This document shows positions 1 through 6,412 of a stretch of DNA of 6,830 bases, one piece after another. Source of the DNA: an uncultured Burkholderiaceae bacterium (GTDB taxonomy: Bacteria; Pseudomonadota; Gammaproteobacteria; Burkholderiales; Burkholderiaceae); contig CALMCK010000092.1 in the NCBI GenBank assembly GCA_937862845.1, positions 1-6,830 of the forward strand, written 5' to 3'. The notes under the pieces are model-generated. The model did not search any database. It had not been told where the DNA came from and saw nothing but the letters and a program-made list of their open reading frames with translations. Made by a program: the position numbers and the translations under genes. The first letter of the stretch is position 1. Each line of letters starts with the position of its first letter.

Positions 1-498
1 GACCACCACATCGTTGAGCGCTGTGCCTTCGTGCACCACTTCGCCGTTGCGGATGATTTGTGCGTGCAATAAATCCCGCTCTTCCACATCGTATGAGCGC
101 TCATATAAAATCTCTCGCAAAGCAGAGGGCGCGTTGTCCAGTGCAATGTCGGTGATGAAACCGAGGTGGCCTTGATTCACACCAATCAGCGGGATGTGAT
201 ACGGCGCCACGCGGCGCGCCACACCAAGCATGGTGCCATCGCCGCCGACCGAAATCATCACGTCGGCACAGTTGCCGATGTCGTGCAAAGGCACGCTGGC
301 GAACTGCGTTAAACCAAAATGCTCTGCGGTTTTTTCTTCGATCAACACCGCCTTGCCCAAGCCGAGCACCGTTTGAATAATCTGTATCATCGGTTCTACC
401 GATGTGTCAGGTGCCAAACGCCCCGCCAGCGCCACGGTGCGAATGTCAATGGCAGCACTGCGTTGGTCTTTGAGGGAAGAGGTGAGAAAGTCGTTCAT
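1..498 (-). CDS. nadK: NAD kinase, N-terminal part (cut by window edge)
   Basis: This gene makes NADP+ by ATP-dependent phosphorylation of NAD+ in the cytoplasm. Reading leftward from ATG at 498, 166 codons are open to the window edge without a stop. The kinase signature GGDGT lies at residues 85-89 (context MISVGGDGTMLGVARR). It is followed by IGVNQGHLGFITDI at about residues 105-118 and by ALNDVVV at 160-166, the conserved Asn-Asp motif that contacts the NAD ribose. Family members are usually about 290-300 residues, so roughly the last 130 residues lie outside the window. The start gives the typical short variable N-terminus before AIDIRTVALAGR. Only a weak GGA precedes the ATG, and a good -10 box lies so close that the leader may be only a few bases long. 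The gene follows the MocR regulator gene on the same strand after a 260-bp gap and has no evident role in the polyamine genes. Family identity is very secure. Confidence 0.96.
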   Translation of the reverse strand, partial: MNDFLTSSLKDQRSAAIDIRTVALAGRLAPDTSVEPMIQIIQTVLGLGKAVLIEEKTAEHFGLTQFASVPLHDIGNCADVMISVGGDGTMLGVARRVAPYHIPLIGVNQGHLGFITDIALDNAPSALREILYERSYDVEERDLLHAQIIRNGEVVHEGTALNDVVV

Positions 499-507
499 AA
501 TGTCCGC

Positions 508-536
508 ATTGTACGCCAATGATTCGTTGCTTGCCA
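508..536 (-). promoter_or_regulatory. Candidate nadK promoter with very short leader
   Basis: On the minus strand TACAAT (513 down to 508) matches the sigma-70 -10 consensus at five of six positions. The hexamer 17 bp upstream, TGGCAA at 536-531, is a poor -35 box. Transcription would begin near 501, about three bases before the nadK ATG at 498, giving an almost leaderless message. The -10 match is seen; promoter activity is inferred. A promoter further upstream, or read-through from the regulator gene, is an alternative. Confidence 0.35.
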
Positions 537-568
537 GTAGATGTGCAGCAATTCCGCGCGCTGCATTC

Positions 569-592
569 GTGGTTCAACAGATGCTGAACCAC
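569..592. repeat. Perfect 8-bp inverted repeat upstream of nadK
   Basis: GTGGTTCA (569-576) and TGAACCAC (585-592) are perfect reverse complements separated by 8 bp. The element lies about 70 bp upstream of the nadK start and about 165 bp downstream of the end of the MocR gene. No T-run follows on either strand, so it does not look like an intrinsic terminator. It could be an operator for a dimeric regulator or a weak RNA hairpin. It does not match the CIRCE heat-shock operator. Confidence 0.55.
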
Positions 593-741
593 GGTGCTGA
601 AGGGGTGAATGAGGTACGCGCACGGTCAAATTGCCAGTGGCCTTGTATTCGGACCACTCCATGATTTTGCCGCTGTCGGTGCTGGGCGATTGCTGTTGAT
701 GATGTTTGTGACGACTTGGTTGGCGAAGCGATGTTGAAGTG

Positions 742-761
742 CTGCGGTTTACTGCGGTTTA
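742..761. repeat. 10-bp tandem duplication spanning the regulator stop codon
   Basis: CTGCGGTTTA occurs twice in direct abutment, at 742-751 and 752-761. The right-hand copy ends in TTA (759-761), the TAA stop of the minus-strand MocR gene. It looks like a slippage duplication at the 3' end of the gene. The first copy is non-coding and the reading frame is unaffected. Confidence 0.7.
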
Positions 762-2267
762 GCCGAGGGTCAAGCTGATCATTTCACCGAGCCGCTTGCC
801 GCATTCAATCAAATCATTGGTGTCAACATAGGCGAAGCCGACCACCAGCCCGCGCACATCGGTGTCGCCGATGTAGTAGCGCGACAGCGGGCGCACGGAC
901 AGGCCGTTTGATTGGCATTGGGCGGCCAGCGCTGTGTCGTCAATGTGTTTGGGCAATTTAATCACGAGCAGCAAACCCGCGTCCACCACGACTTGTTGCA
1001 CGCGGCCGTGCAGGGCACGGTCGAGTACGGCGAGCAACAAGGTGCGGCGCTGCGCATAGGCTTGGCGCAGGCGGCGGATGTGGGTGGTGAAGTGGCCTTG
1101 GTCGATGAATTCAGCGAGGGCGGCTTGCAGGTGCAATTGACCGGGTCGGTATAAATCGTACAGCGCGGTTTTAAATGACGGAATCAATGCGGGCGGCAAC
1201 ACCAAATAAGCCAGCTTGATGCCAGGGTAAATCACTTTGGAAAAAGTGCCCATGTACAGTACGCGCGAAATTCCCACTTCATGGGCGAGGCCTTGTAGTG
1301 AGGCGATGGGGCGGCCCGAATAGCGAAACTCGCTGTCGTAATCGTCCTCTAAAATCCATGCGTTGACGCGATTGGCGTACTCGATGAGGCTGCGACGGCG
1401 CGGCAATGACATGACCGCGCCCGTGGGGTATTGATGTGACGGCGTGGTGTAGATGAATTTCGGCGCTGTGCTTTGCAAATCTTCTGCCGATGGGTTCATG
1501 CCTTCGCCGTCTACTGCGATGGGGCGAATGCTTAAATCGTTGGCATAAAACGAGCTCCAAGCGCCCCAATAACAAGGGTTTTCAACCCACGCCACGTCGT
1601 TTTGATCCGCGAGCATGCGGCTGATGAGGTCGAGTGACTGCTGTGTGCCGCCTGTGATGAGCACTTGTTCAGGCTCGAGCGAGACGCCGCGCGAAACGCG
1701 CAGATAGTCTGCGACCGCCACTTTAAGCGCGTGGTGACCGCCCGTGGTGTCATAGTCGTAGAGGCCGACATCGTCGCGCCGCCAGACTTGGTTTTGCATG
1801 CGTTGCCATGTTTTGATGGGGAAATTAAGCAGATCCATTTTGCCAGTCAATGCCAAAGGCTGAATCTCATAAGCGTCGAAGCCCTGTTCGCGGGTCAGGC
1901 GCGCACCGCGTTTGGACAACACCACGTCCGCCTCGTCACCTTCGAGAAACTGATAGCGCACACTGCTGGCGTCGTCGCTGAATCCGTCTGGCAACGCATC
2001 GGCGACATACGTGCCGCTGCCCGTGTGGCTTTGCACATAGCCCTCTGCTTGCAGTTGATCGTAGGCCGCGACAATCATATTGCGCGACGCATCGAGTTCG
2101 TGGGCCAAATCGCGCGAGCTGGGCAGCTTGGCGCCCGTGGGCAAGCGGCGATTCACAATCGCACCGCGAATGGCCTCATAAACGCGTTTGTAACCAGGCA
2201 AGCGCGGGTGAAAGTCCTGTCTGTCGAGTTCGGTTTGCAGGAGTTCTGCGAGCGGGGTGCGTTTCAT
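759..2267 (-). CDS. MocR/GabR-family transcriptional regulator
   Basis: This 502-residue protein fuses a GntR winged helix-turn-helix to a fold-type I aminotransferase-like domain, the MocR architecture that uses PLP to sense amines or amino acids. Residues 48-89 carry the GntR pattern LPSSRDLAHELDASRN through AEGYVQSHTGSGTYVAD. The PLP domain begins near residue 145, with ITGGTQQSLDL (204-214), TTPSHQYPTG (274-283), EDDYDSEFRY (307-316, PLP-binding Asp and Tyr) and TFSK (341-344), where K344 is the expected Schiff-base lysine. The start at 2267 is preceded by TAGGAG four bases upstream and begins the domain normally; the frame is open 53 codons further upstream, but that extension covers the divergent promoter region. 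The usual AGLH motif near residue 430 reads AGLL. The gene diverges from puuD, so it probably regulates the polyamine genes and possibly itself. The effector (GABA, putrescine or another amine) cannot be told from sequence. Confidence 0.93.
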   Translation of the reverse strand: MKRTPLAELLQTELDRQDFHPRLPGYKRVYEAIRGAIVNRRLPTGAKLPSSRDLAHELDASRNMIVAAYDQLQAEGYVQSHTGSGTYVADALPDGFSDDASSVRYQFLEGDEADVVLSKRGARLTREQGFDAYEIQPLALTGKMDLLNFPIKTWQRMQNQVWRRDDVGLYDYDTTGGHHALKVAVADYLRVSRGVSLEPEQVLITGGTQQSLDLISRMLADQNDVAWVENPCYWGAWSSFYANDLSIRPIAVDGEGMNPSAEDLQSTAPKFIYTTPSHQYPTGAVMSLPRRRSLIEYANRVNAWILEDDYDSEFRYSGRPIASLQGLAHEVGISRVLYMGTFSKVIYPGIKLAYLVLPPALIPSFKTALYDLYRPGQLHLQAALAEFIDQGHFTTHIRRLRQAYAQRRTLLLAVLDRALHGRVQQVVVDAGLLLVIKLPKHIDDTALAAQCQSNGLSVRPLSRYYIGDTDVRGLVVGFAYVDTNDLIECGKRLGEMISLTLG

Positions 2268-2313
2268 AAGGCTCCTAACAGGGCGTGTGGCTTGTGTGTT
2301 GCATGACTTGGAA

Positions 2314-2440
2314 AAGTGGTCTGCCGATTGGGTTAATAATATGAAAAAAATCAGCCAACTGGTTTGCGTGTCGCTCGATTTTAGTTTAATTTTAAAGCCA
2401 TTACAATAAAAAGTGGTTCGATTCAATACATTGAAGTGGT
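2314..2440 (+). promoter_or_regulatory. Three direct AAGTGGT repeats, candidate MocR operator
   Basis: AAGTGGT occurs on the same strand at 2314-2320, 2411-2417 and 2434-2440. The last two are 23 bp apart (about two helical turns) and lie between the -35 of the leftward regulator promoter and the rightward puuD promoter. The first lies in the untranslated leader of the regulator gene. MocR regulators such as GabR are known to bind spaced direct repeats, so these are plausible recognition elements. I found only three other copies of the 7-mer on either strand: one in the spuC upstream region and one each inside nadK and puuA. The repeats are seen; binding is inferred. Confidence 0.45.
2378..2406 (-). 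promoter_or_regulatory. Promoter of the MocR regulator gene
   Basis: On the minus strand TTGTAA (2406-2401, four of six consensus) and TAAAAT (2383-2378, five of six) are separated by exactly 17 bp in an A/T-rich stretch. This is a good sigma-70 promoter. Transcription would start near 2371, leaving a leader of about 104 bases before the ATG at 2267. An AAGTGGT copy abuts the upstream side of the -35 and another lies in the leader, an arrangement that would allow autoregulation. Confidence 0.6.
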
Positions 2441-2442
2441 GC

Positions 2443-2471
2443 TGGCTGCCAAACCAATGCTAAACTATACT
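2443..2471 (+). promoter_or_regulatory. Candidate activator-dependent puuD promoter
   Basis: TATACT at 2466-2471 matches the -10 consensus at five of six positions. The hexamer 17 bp upstream, TGGCTG at 2443-2448, is a poor -35. An AAGTGGT copy ends at 2440, directly upstream of it. A good -10, weak -35 and adjoining repeat is typical of a promoter that needs an activator. Start would be near 2478, giving a leader of about 79 bases. Confidence 0.45.
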
Positions 2472-2556
2472 CACTTGCAGCACAGATCTTGCTTTGAGCA
2501 TTTGTCTGTCGCCGCACCTTACCTCTCATTTCTCATATAGGAGTTTAATCCCCACT

Positions 2557-3306
2557 ATGACACGCTTTCCGATTGTACTGATTCCCGCTTGTAGCAATGA
2601 TATTCGCGGGCACGCCTCGCACACGGTGCAACGTAAATACGCCGATGCGGTGTTTTATGGTTCGGAATGTACGCCGTTGCTTGTTCCCGCGATGGGTGCG
2701 GCGCTCGATATTGATGCACTGCTCGACGTGGCCAGCGGTCTGTGCCTCTCGGGTTCACCGAGCAATGTTGGTGCGGCGCTGTATGGTGAAGACGTGTCTC
2801 AGCCCCATCTGCCACAAGATGCGCAACGAGACGAATTGATGATGCCGTTGATTAAACGGGCGATTGAGCGTGGTGTGCCGATTTTGGGCGTGTGCCGCGG
2901 GTTTCAAGAAATCAATGTCGCACTCGGTGGTTCGCTGCACCAAGCGGTGCATGATTTGGATGATTTTGACGCCCATATTTTGCCGGGCGATGTGTCGCCC
3001 GCAGAGCGCTATGGATTCACCCACTCTGCACGCGTGGTGCAGGGCGGCGTGCTGAATAAAATACTCGGCAAAATCGACATCGAAGTGAACTCGGTGCACG
3101 GGCAAGGCATCAAAAACCTCGCGCCCAACCTCGTCGTCGAAGCGCTCGCGCCCGATGGATTGGTTGAGGCCTTTCGCATTGCGGACCACCCAAGTTTCGC
3201 CCTCGCAGTGCAGTGGCACCCAGAATGGCGCATGGCGGACAACCCTGATTCAGTCGCGATTTTTCAGGCATTTGGTGCGGCGTGTCGCGCGTTTGCAAAC
3301 CCATAA
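2557..3306 (+). CDS. puuD: Gamma-glutamyl-GABA hydrolase (PuuD/SpuA-like, class I GATase fold)
   Basis: The enzyme hydrolyses gamma-glutamyl-GABA to glutamate and GABA, the last step of the glutamylated putrescine pathway. The 249-residue product matches the roughly 250 residues of E. coli PuuD. The nucleophile elbow is GVCRGFQEIN with C113; the rest of the triad is H221 and E223 in QWHPEW. Other family features are CLSGSPSNV (63-71), GGSLHQAV (124-131) and NSVHGQGI (178-185). I chose ATG 2557 because MTRFPIVLIP begins the fold; the nearest Shine-Dalgarno, TAGGAG at 2538-2543, is 13 bases away, longer than usual. The frame is open back to a TTG at 2494, but those 21 residues look like leader. 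It heads a two-gene operon with puuA 44 bp downstream and corresponds to spuA of Pseudomonas. An amidohydrolase acting on another gamma-glutamyl amide remains possible. Confidence 0.92.
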   Translation: MTRFPIVLIPACSNDIRGHASHTVQRKYADAVFYGSECTPLLVPAMGAALDIDALLDVASGLCLSGSPSNVGAALYGEDVSQPHLPQDAQRDELMMPLIKRAIERGVPILGVCRGFQEINVALGGSLHQAVHDLDDFDAHILPGDVSPAERYGFTHSARVVQGGVLNKILGKIDIEVNSVHGQGIKNLAPNLVVEALAPDGLVEAFRIADHPSFALAVQWHPEWRMADNPDSVAIFQAFGAACRAFANP

Positions 3307-3350
3307 ACACAATAATTTAGAATTCCAACGATACAATTTAGGAGAACACC

Positions 3351-4718
3351 ATGGCTTTACAGAAATTCACCACCTTCAATGAAATGGAACGCTGGCTTGA
3401 CGAAAACCGCGTCACCGAAGTCGAGTGCCTTGTGCCCGACTTGACCGGCATTGCCAAAGGCAAAATTTTGCCCCGCAATAAATTCTCAGAAGAGCGCGGC
3501 ATGCGCTTGCCAGAAGCGATTTTTGGCTCAACCGTGACGGGCGAGTATCCAGAAGACGAAGCGCTTGACGCCATTATCGACCCAACCGACATGGACATGG
3601 AGCTGCGCCCCGACCCAAGTACGGTGCGTCTCGTGCCGTGGGCCAACGACGCCACCGCGCAGGTGCTGCATGATTGCTTCAAAATGGACGGCACTTTGGT
3701 TGAATTCGCACCACGCTCTGTGCTGCGCCGTGTCGAAGCGCTGTTTGCTGCCGAAGGCTGGACACCGATTGTCGCCCCCGAGCTTGAGTTTTATCTCGTG
3801 TCTCGCAACACCGACCCAAATCAACTGCTCATACCACCGATTGGCCGCAATGGCCGCCGCGAAGCAGGCCGTCAATCATACTCGATTGACGCTGTGAACG
3901 AATTTGACCCTTTGTTTGAAGACATTTACGACTACTGCGAAGCCATGGATTTGGACGTCGACACATTGATTCACGAGTGGGGCGCAGGTCAAATGGAGAT
4001 TAACTTCGTGCACGGTGCACCACTTGATTTAGCGGACAAAGTATTTTTCTTCAAACGCACCTTGCGCGAAGCGGCCATCCGCCACGACATGTTTGCCACG
4101 TTTATGGCGAAACCGATGCAAGGCGAGCCTGGCTCAGCCATGCACATTCACCAATCGGTGATTGACGCAAAAACCGGTAAAAACATTTTCTCCAATGATG
4201 ACGGCTCACACAGCGAAATGTTCCTGCACTACATCGGCGGCCTGCAAAAATACATGCCGATCGCCATGGCGTTGGTCGCACCGTATGTGAACTCATACCG
4301 CCGCATCACCAAAAACGCTGCCGCACCGATTAACGTGCAATGGGCGAAAGACAATCGCACCGTCGGCCTGCGCGTGCCAGACTCATCGCCCGCCAACCGC
4401 CGTGTCGAAAACCGCGTGGTCGGCTCGGACGCCAACCCATACGTCGCACTCGCCGTCACATTGGCCTGTGGCTATCTGGGCATTAAAAACAAAATCGAAC
4501 CGCAAGCCGAAGCCGTAGGCGCGGTCAATGGTTTGGATTTTGAATTGCCACGCAGCTTGGGCGCGGCACTCGAGGCACTCAGCGAATGTCCTGAGCTGCA
4601 CGAAGTGCTCGGTCCTGAGTTTGTGAAAGTGTATTTGTCAGTGAAAGAAGCCGAATACGAAGAATTCATGTGTGTGATCAGCCCGTGGGAGCGGGAAAAT
4701 CTGTTGCTCAACGTGTGA
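3351..4718 (+). CDS. puuA: Gamma-glutamylputrescine synthetase (PuuA/SpuB-like, glutamine synthetase family)
   Basis: The enzyme ligates glutamate to putrescine using ATP, forming gamma-glutamylputrescine and protecting the amine before oxidation. The 455-residue product has the glutamine synthetase plan: an N-terminal beta-grasp domain with VECLVPDLTGIAKGKILP (about 24-41), then the catalytic barrel. Likely metal and substrate residues are E144 and E146 in PELEF, E209 and E216 in HEWGAGQMEINF, and H265 and H267 in GSAMHIHQS. The nucleotide and glutamate region holds NRTVGLRVP (335-343) and the Arg-rich NRRVENRVVGSDANPY (349-364). The NLY adenylylation tyrosine of housekeeping GlnA is not seen, as expected for PuuA types. 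AGGAG lies six bases before the ATG. The gene is 44 bp after puuD, and a strong terminator follows. A paralogue specific for another amine (spermidine, ethanolamine) cannot be excluded. Confidence 0.93.
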   Translation: MALQKFTTFNEMERWLDENRVTEVECLVPDLTGIAKGKILPRNKFSEERGMRLPEAIFGSTVTGEYPEDEALDAIIDPTDMDMELRPDPSTVRLVPWANDATAQVLHDCFKMDGTLVEFAPRSVLRRVEALFAAEGWTPIVAPELEFYLVSRNTDPNQLLIPPIGRNGRREAGRQSYSIDAVNEFDPLFEDIYDYCEAMDLDVDTLIHEWGAGQMEINFVHGAPLDLADKVFFFKRTLREAAIRHDMFATFMAKPMQGEPGSAMHIHQSVIDAKTGKNIFSNDDGSHSEMFLHYIGGLQKYMPIAMALVAPYVNSYRRITKNAAAPINVQWAKDNRTVGLRVPDSSPANRRVENRVVGSDANPYVALAVTLACGYLGIKNKIEPQAEAVGAVNGLDFELPRSLGAALEALSECPELHEVLGPEFVKVYLSVKEAEYEEFMCVISPWERENLLLNV

Positions 4719-4734
4719 TTCAGAGTGCTCAAAC

Positions 4735-4760
4735 GCGACCCGATGAAGGTCGCTTTTTTT
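4735..4760 (+). terminator. Intrinsic terminator of the puuD-puuA operon
   Basis: GCGACC (4735-4740) and GGTCGC (4748-4753) form a perfect six-base-pair stem around a seven-base loop, followed at once by seven T residues (4754-4760). It lies 17 bases after the puuA stop. This separates puuD-puuA from spuC, which therefore needs its own promoter or read-through. Confidence 0.92.
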
Positions 4761-4830
4761 AATCCCGATGGCCGATGGGGCGTTCTGGCCCAAAGACACG
4801 CGGGTTCAATCTGAGCGTGGATGCCCACCA

Positions 4831-4837
4831 ACCACTT
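4831..4837 (-). promoter_or_regulatory. Inverse AAGTGGT copy upstream of spuC
   Basis: ACCACTT here is the reverse complement of the 7-mer repeated upstream of puuD. With flanking bases the match to the 2411 copy extends to AAAGTGGTT. It lies 89 bp before the spuC start, between the terminator and spuC, so the regulator might also act on spuC. No convincing -35/-10 pair for spuC is seen nearby; TACACT at 4885-4890 is the best -10-like hexamer. A 7-mer can recur by chance, so this is tentative. Confidence 0.3.
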
Positions 4838-4925
4838 TAAGCCAAGCGCCCCATCCAGTTTTCATGCTGCACTGCACCTTTGTTTACACTGGCCCATCAA
4901 TAAAAAAACCATTCATGGAGACATC

Positions 4926-6320
4926 ATGGCACTCGCAAAAACTGCCGCCTTGCAAAAGACCGACTCTGCGCATTATCTGCACCCATTCACCGACCATGCC
5001 GATTTGGCCAAAACGGGTGCGCGCATCATTGAGCGCGCAGAAGGCGTGTATGTGTGGGACACCGAGGGCCATAAAATCCTCGACGGCATGAGTGGTCTGT
5101 GGTGTGTCAACATGGGCTACGGGCAACAGTCGCTGGTCGATGCGGCGAGCAAGCAGATGACGATTTTGCCGTTTTACAACAGTTTTTTTAACACCGCCGT
5201 TGAGCCTGCGATTGAATTGGCGAAGTTGCTGTCTGAGATCACGCCACCGCAGTTCAACCATGTGTTTTACAGCTCATCGGGTTCAGAATCCAATGACACC
5301 ATCCTGCGTATGGTGCGCCGCTATTGGGACATCAAAGGCGAGAAACAACGCAAAACCATCATCAGCCGTAAAAATGGCTACCATGGCTCGACAGTTGCAG
5401 GCGCATCCCTCGGGGGCATGACAGGCATGCATGAGCAAGGTGACTTGCCCATCCCTGGGATCGTTCATATTGAACAACCTTATTTCCGTGAAGTCGTCAA
5501 AGACCACCCCGAACTCAAAGACCTCAGCGAAGACGAATTTGGTGTGATCGCTGCGAGTTGGCTCGAAGACAAAATCCTCGAAATTGGTGCAGATAAAGTG
5601 GCCGCTTTCATCGGTGAACCCGTACAAGGTGCAGGTGGCGTCATCATCCCGCCAAAAACCTACTGGCCTGAAATCCAACGCATTTGTGACAAATACGGCA
5701 TTTTGCTCATCAGCGACGAAGTCATTTGTGGCTTTGGCCGCCTCGGCACATGGTTTGGCTGTGAAACCATGGGCACAAAACCCGACTTCATGACATTTGC
5801 CAAAGGCGTCACCTCTGGCTACATTCCACTCGGTGGCGCCATGGTCAGCGACCGCGTGGTTGAAGTGTTGTACCAAGATGGTGACTTTAACCACGGCTAC
5901 ACTTACTCGGGGCATCCCGTTGCCTGCGCAGTGGCAGTAGCCAACATCAAATTGATGCAAAAACTTGACCTCGTTAATCGGGTCAAAAATGATACGGGAC
6001 CTTATTTGAAACAAGCCTTTGAATCATTGAACGACCACCCGTTGGTCACTGATGCCAAAACCGAAGGCATGGTCGCAGGCTTGGTCATGCTCAAAGACAA
6101 AGCCAACAACATCCCATTCGATGACGATGACAATGTGGGCATGATTTGCCGAGGCCACTGCTTCGACAATGGCTTGGTCATGCGCGCTGTGGGTGACCGA
6201 ATGATCATTGCCCCGCCCCTGGTCATCAGCCATGCTGAAATTGATGAATTGGTTCGTTTGGCTCGTTTGGCACTGGATGCCACATGGGCTGATTTGAAAG
6301 CCAAAAATATCGTGCAATAA
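4926..6320 (+). CDS. spuC: Polyamine:pyruvate aminotransferase (SpuC-like, class III)
   Basis: The product is a 464-residue PLP-dependent class III aminotransferase. The closest type I recognise is SpuC of Pseudomonas, which moves an amino group from putrescine (or cadaverine, spermidine) to pyruvate, giving 4-aminobutanal and alanine. Typical segments are LHPFTDHADL (18-27), ILDGMSGLWCVNMGYG (51-66) and LPFYNSFF (81-88). SSGSESND (117-124) binds the PLP phosphate, and KNGYHGSTVAGASLGGM (149-165) includes the ring-stacking Y152. EPVQGAGGVI (231-240), SDEVICGFGR (263-272, D264 to the PLP nitrogen) and TFAKGVTSGYIPLGG (290-304, Schiff-base K293) complete the site. ATG 4926 has GGAG five bases upstream; a longer open frame from 4821 lacks such support and adds 35 low-complexity residues. 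The gene follows the puuDA terminator, so it is probably its own transcription unit. The exact amine donor is inferred from context. Confidence 0.92.
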   Translation: MALAKTAALQKTDSAHYLHPFTDHADLAKTGARIIERAEGVYVWDTEGHKILDGMSGLWCVNMGYGQQSLVDAASKQMTILPFYNSFFNTAVEPAIELAKLLSEITPPQFNHVFYSSSGSESNDTILRMVRRYWDIKGEKQRKTIISRKNGYHGSTVAGASLGGMTGMHEQGDLPIPGIVHIEQPYFREVVKDHPELKDLSEDEFGVIAASWLEDKILEIGADKVAAFIGEPVQGAGGVIIPPKTYWPEIQRICDKYGILLISDEVICGFGRLGTWFGCETMGTKPDFMTFAKGVTSGYIPLGGAMVSDRVVEVLYQDGDFNHGYTYSGHPVACAVAVANIKLMQKLDLVNRVKNDTGPYLKQAFESLNDHPLVTDAKTEGMVAGLVMLKDKANNIPFDDDDNVGMICRGHCFDNGLVMRAVGDRMIIAPPLVISHAEIDELVRLARLALDATWADLKAKNIVQ

Positions 6321-6332
6321 TTGCGACGCTTC

Positions 6333-6353
6333 TTTGCACTTTAAACGTGCAAA
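6333..6353. repeat. 7-bp inverted repeat after spuC
   Basis: TTTGCAC (6333-6339) and GTGCAAA (6347-6353) are perfect reverse complements around a seven-base centre. The element lies 12 bp after the spuC stop. It has no T-run downstream, so it would be a poor intrinsic terminator. It shares the TGCAC/GTGCA core with the longer inverted repeat at 6372-6412, which suggests an operator rather than a termination role. Confidence 0.5.
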
Positions 6354-6371
6354 TGCAATATAAATGAGAAC

Positions 6372-6412
6372 GAGATGTGCATGAAATAGGCATGAAAACA
6401 ATTGCACATCTC
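6372..6412. promoter_or_regulatory. 10-bp inverted repeat enclosing an 11-bp-period direct repeat, candidate operator
   Basis: GAGATGTGCA (6372-6381) and TGCACATCTC (6403-6412) are perfect reverse complements with a 21-bp spacer. Arm centres are 31 bp apart, close to three helical turns. Overlapping the inside, GCATGAAA occurs twice (6379-6386 and 6390-6397) with an 11-bp period. The right arm overlaps the candidate -35 of the potF promoter, so bound protein could block or recruit polymerase. The sequence facts are certain; the operator role is inferred. An RNA hairpin is less likely because the loop is long and the candidate start site lies downstream. Confidence 0.55.

Noticed and set aside
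404..664. 86-codon plus-strand frame over the nadK start
   Set aside because: It lies antisense to nadK and the gap beyond it. The encoded sequence matches no family I recognise and has no ribosome site.
1665..2306. 213-codon plus-strand frame antisense to the regulator gene
   Set aside because: It is a shadow frame typical of GC-biased coding sequence; the opposite strand encodes a complete, motif-rich MocR protein.
2268..2426. 53-codon N-terminal extension of the MocR frame
   Set aside because: It runs through the A/T-rich divergent promoter region and the predicted -10/-35. ATG 2267 has a good Shine-Dalgarno and begins where GntR-type proteins normally begin.
2494..2556. TTG-initiated 21-residue extension of PuuD
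   Set aside because: No ribosome site precedes it, it is not family-like, and the TAGGAG at 2538 would then be inside the gene.
3332..3337. TACAAT as an internal promoter -10 for puuA
   Set aside because: No -35 lies at a suitable distance, and it is immediately upstream of the Shine-Dalgarno; puuA is better explained by cotranscription with puuD.
4821..4925. 35-residue N-terminal extension of SpuC
   Set aside because: It covers the intergenic region, has no Shine-Dalgarno, and the internal ATG at 4926 has GGAG at the correct distance and gives the usual family length.
5283..6014. 243-codon minus-strand frame antisense to spuC
   Set aside because: It mirrors the aminotransferase codons; its composition (rich in Phe, His, Asp, Val) is that of a reverse shadow and no domain is recognisable.
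6333..6353. Hairpin after spuC as an intrinsic terminator
   Set aside because: The stem is A/T-rich at its base and no T-run follows, so termination is unlikely; it is listed as a repeat instead.
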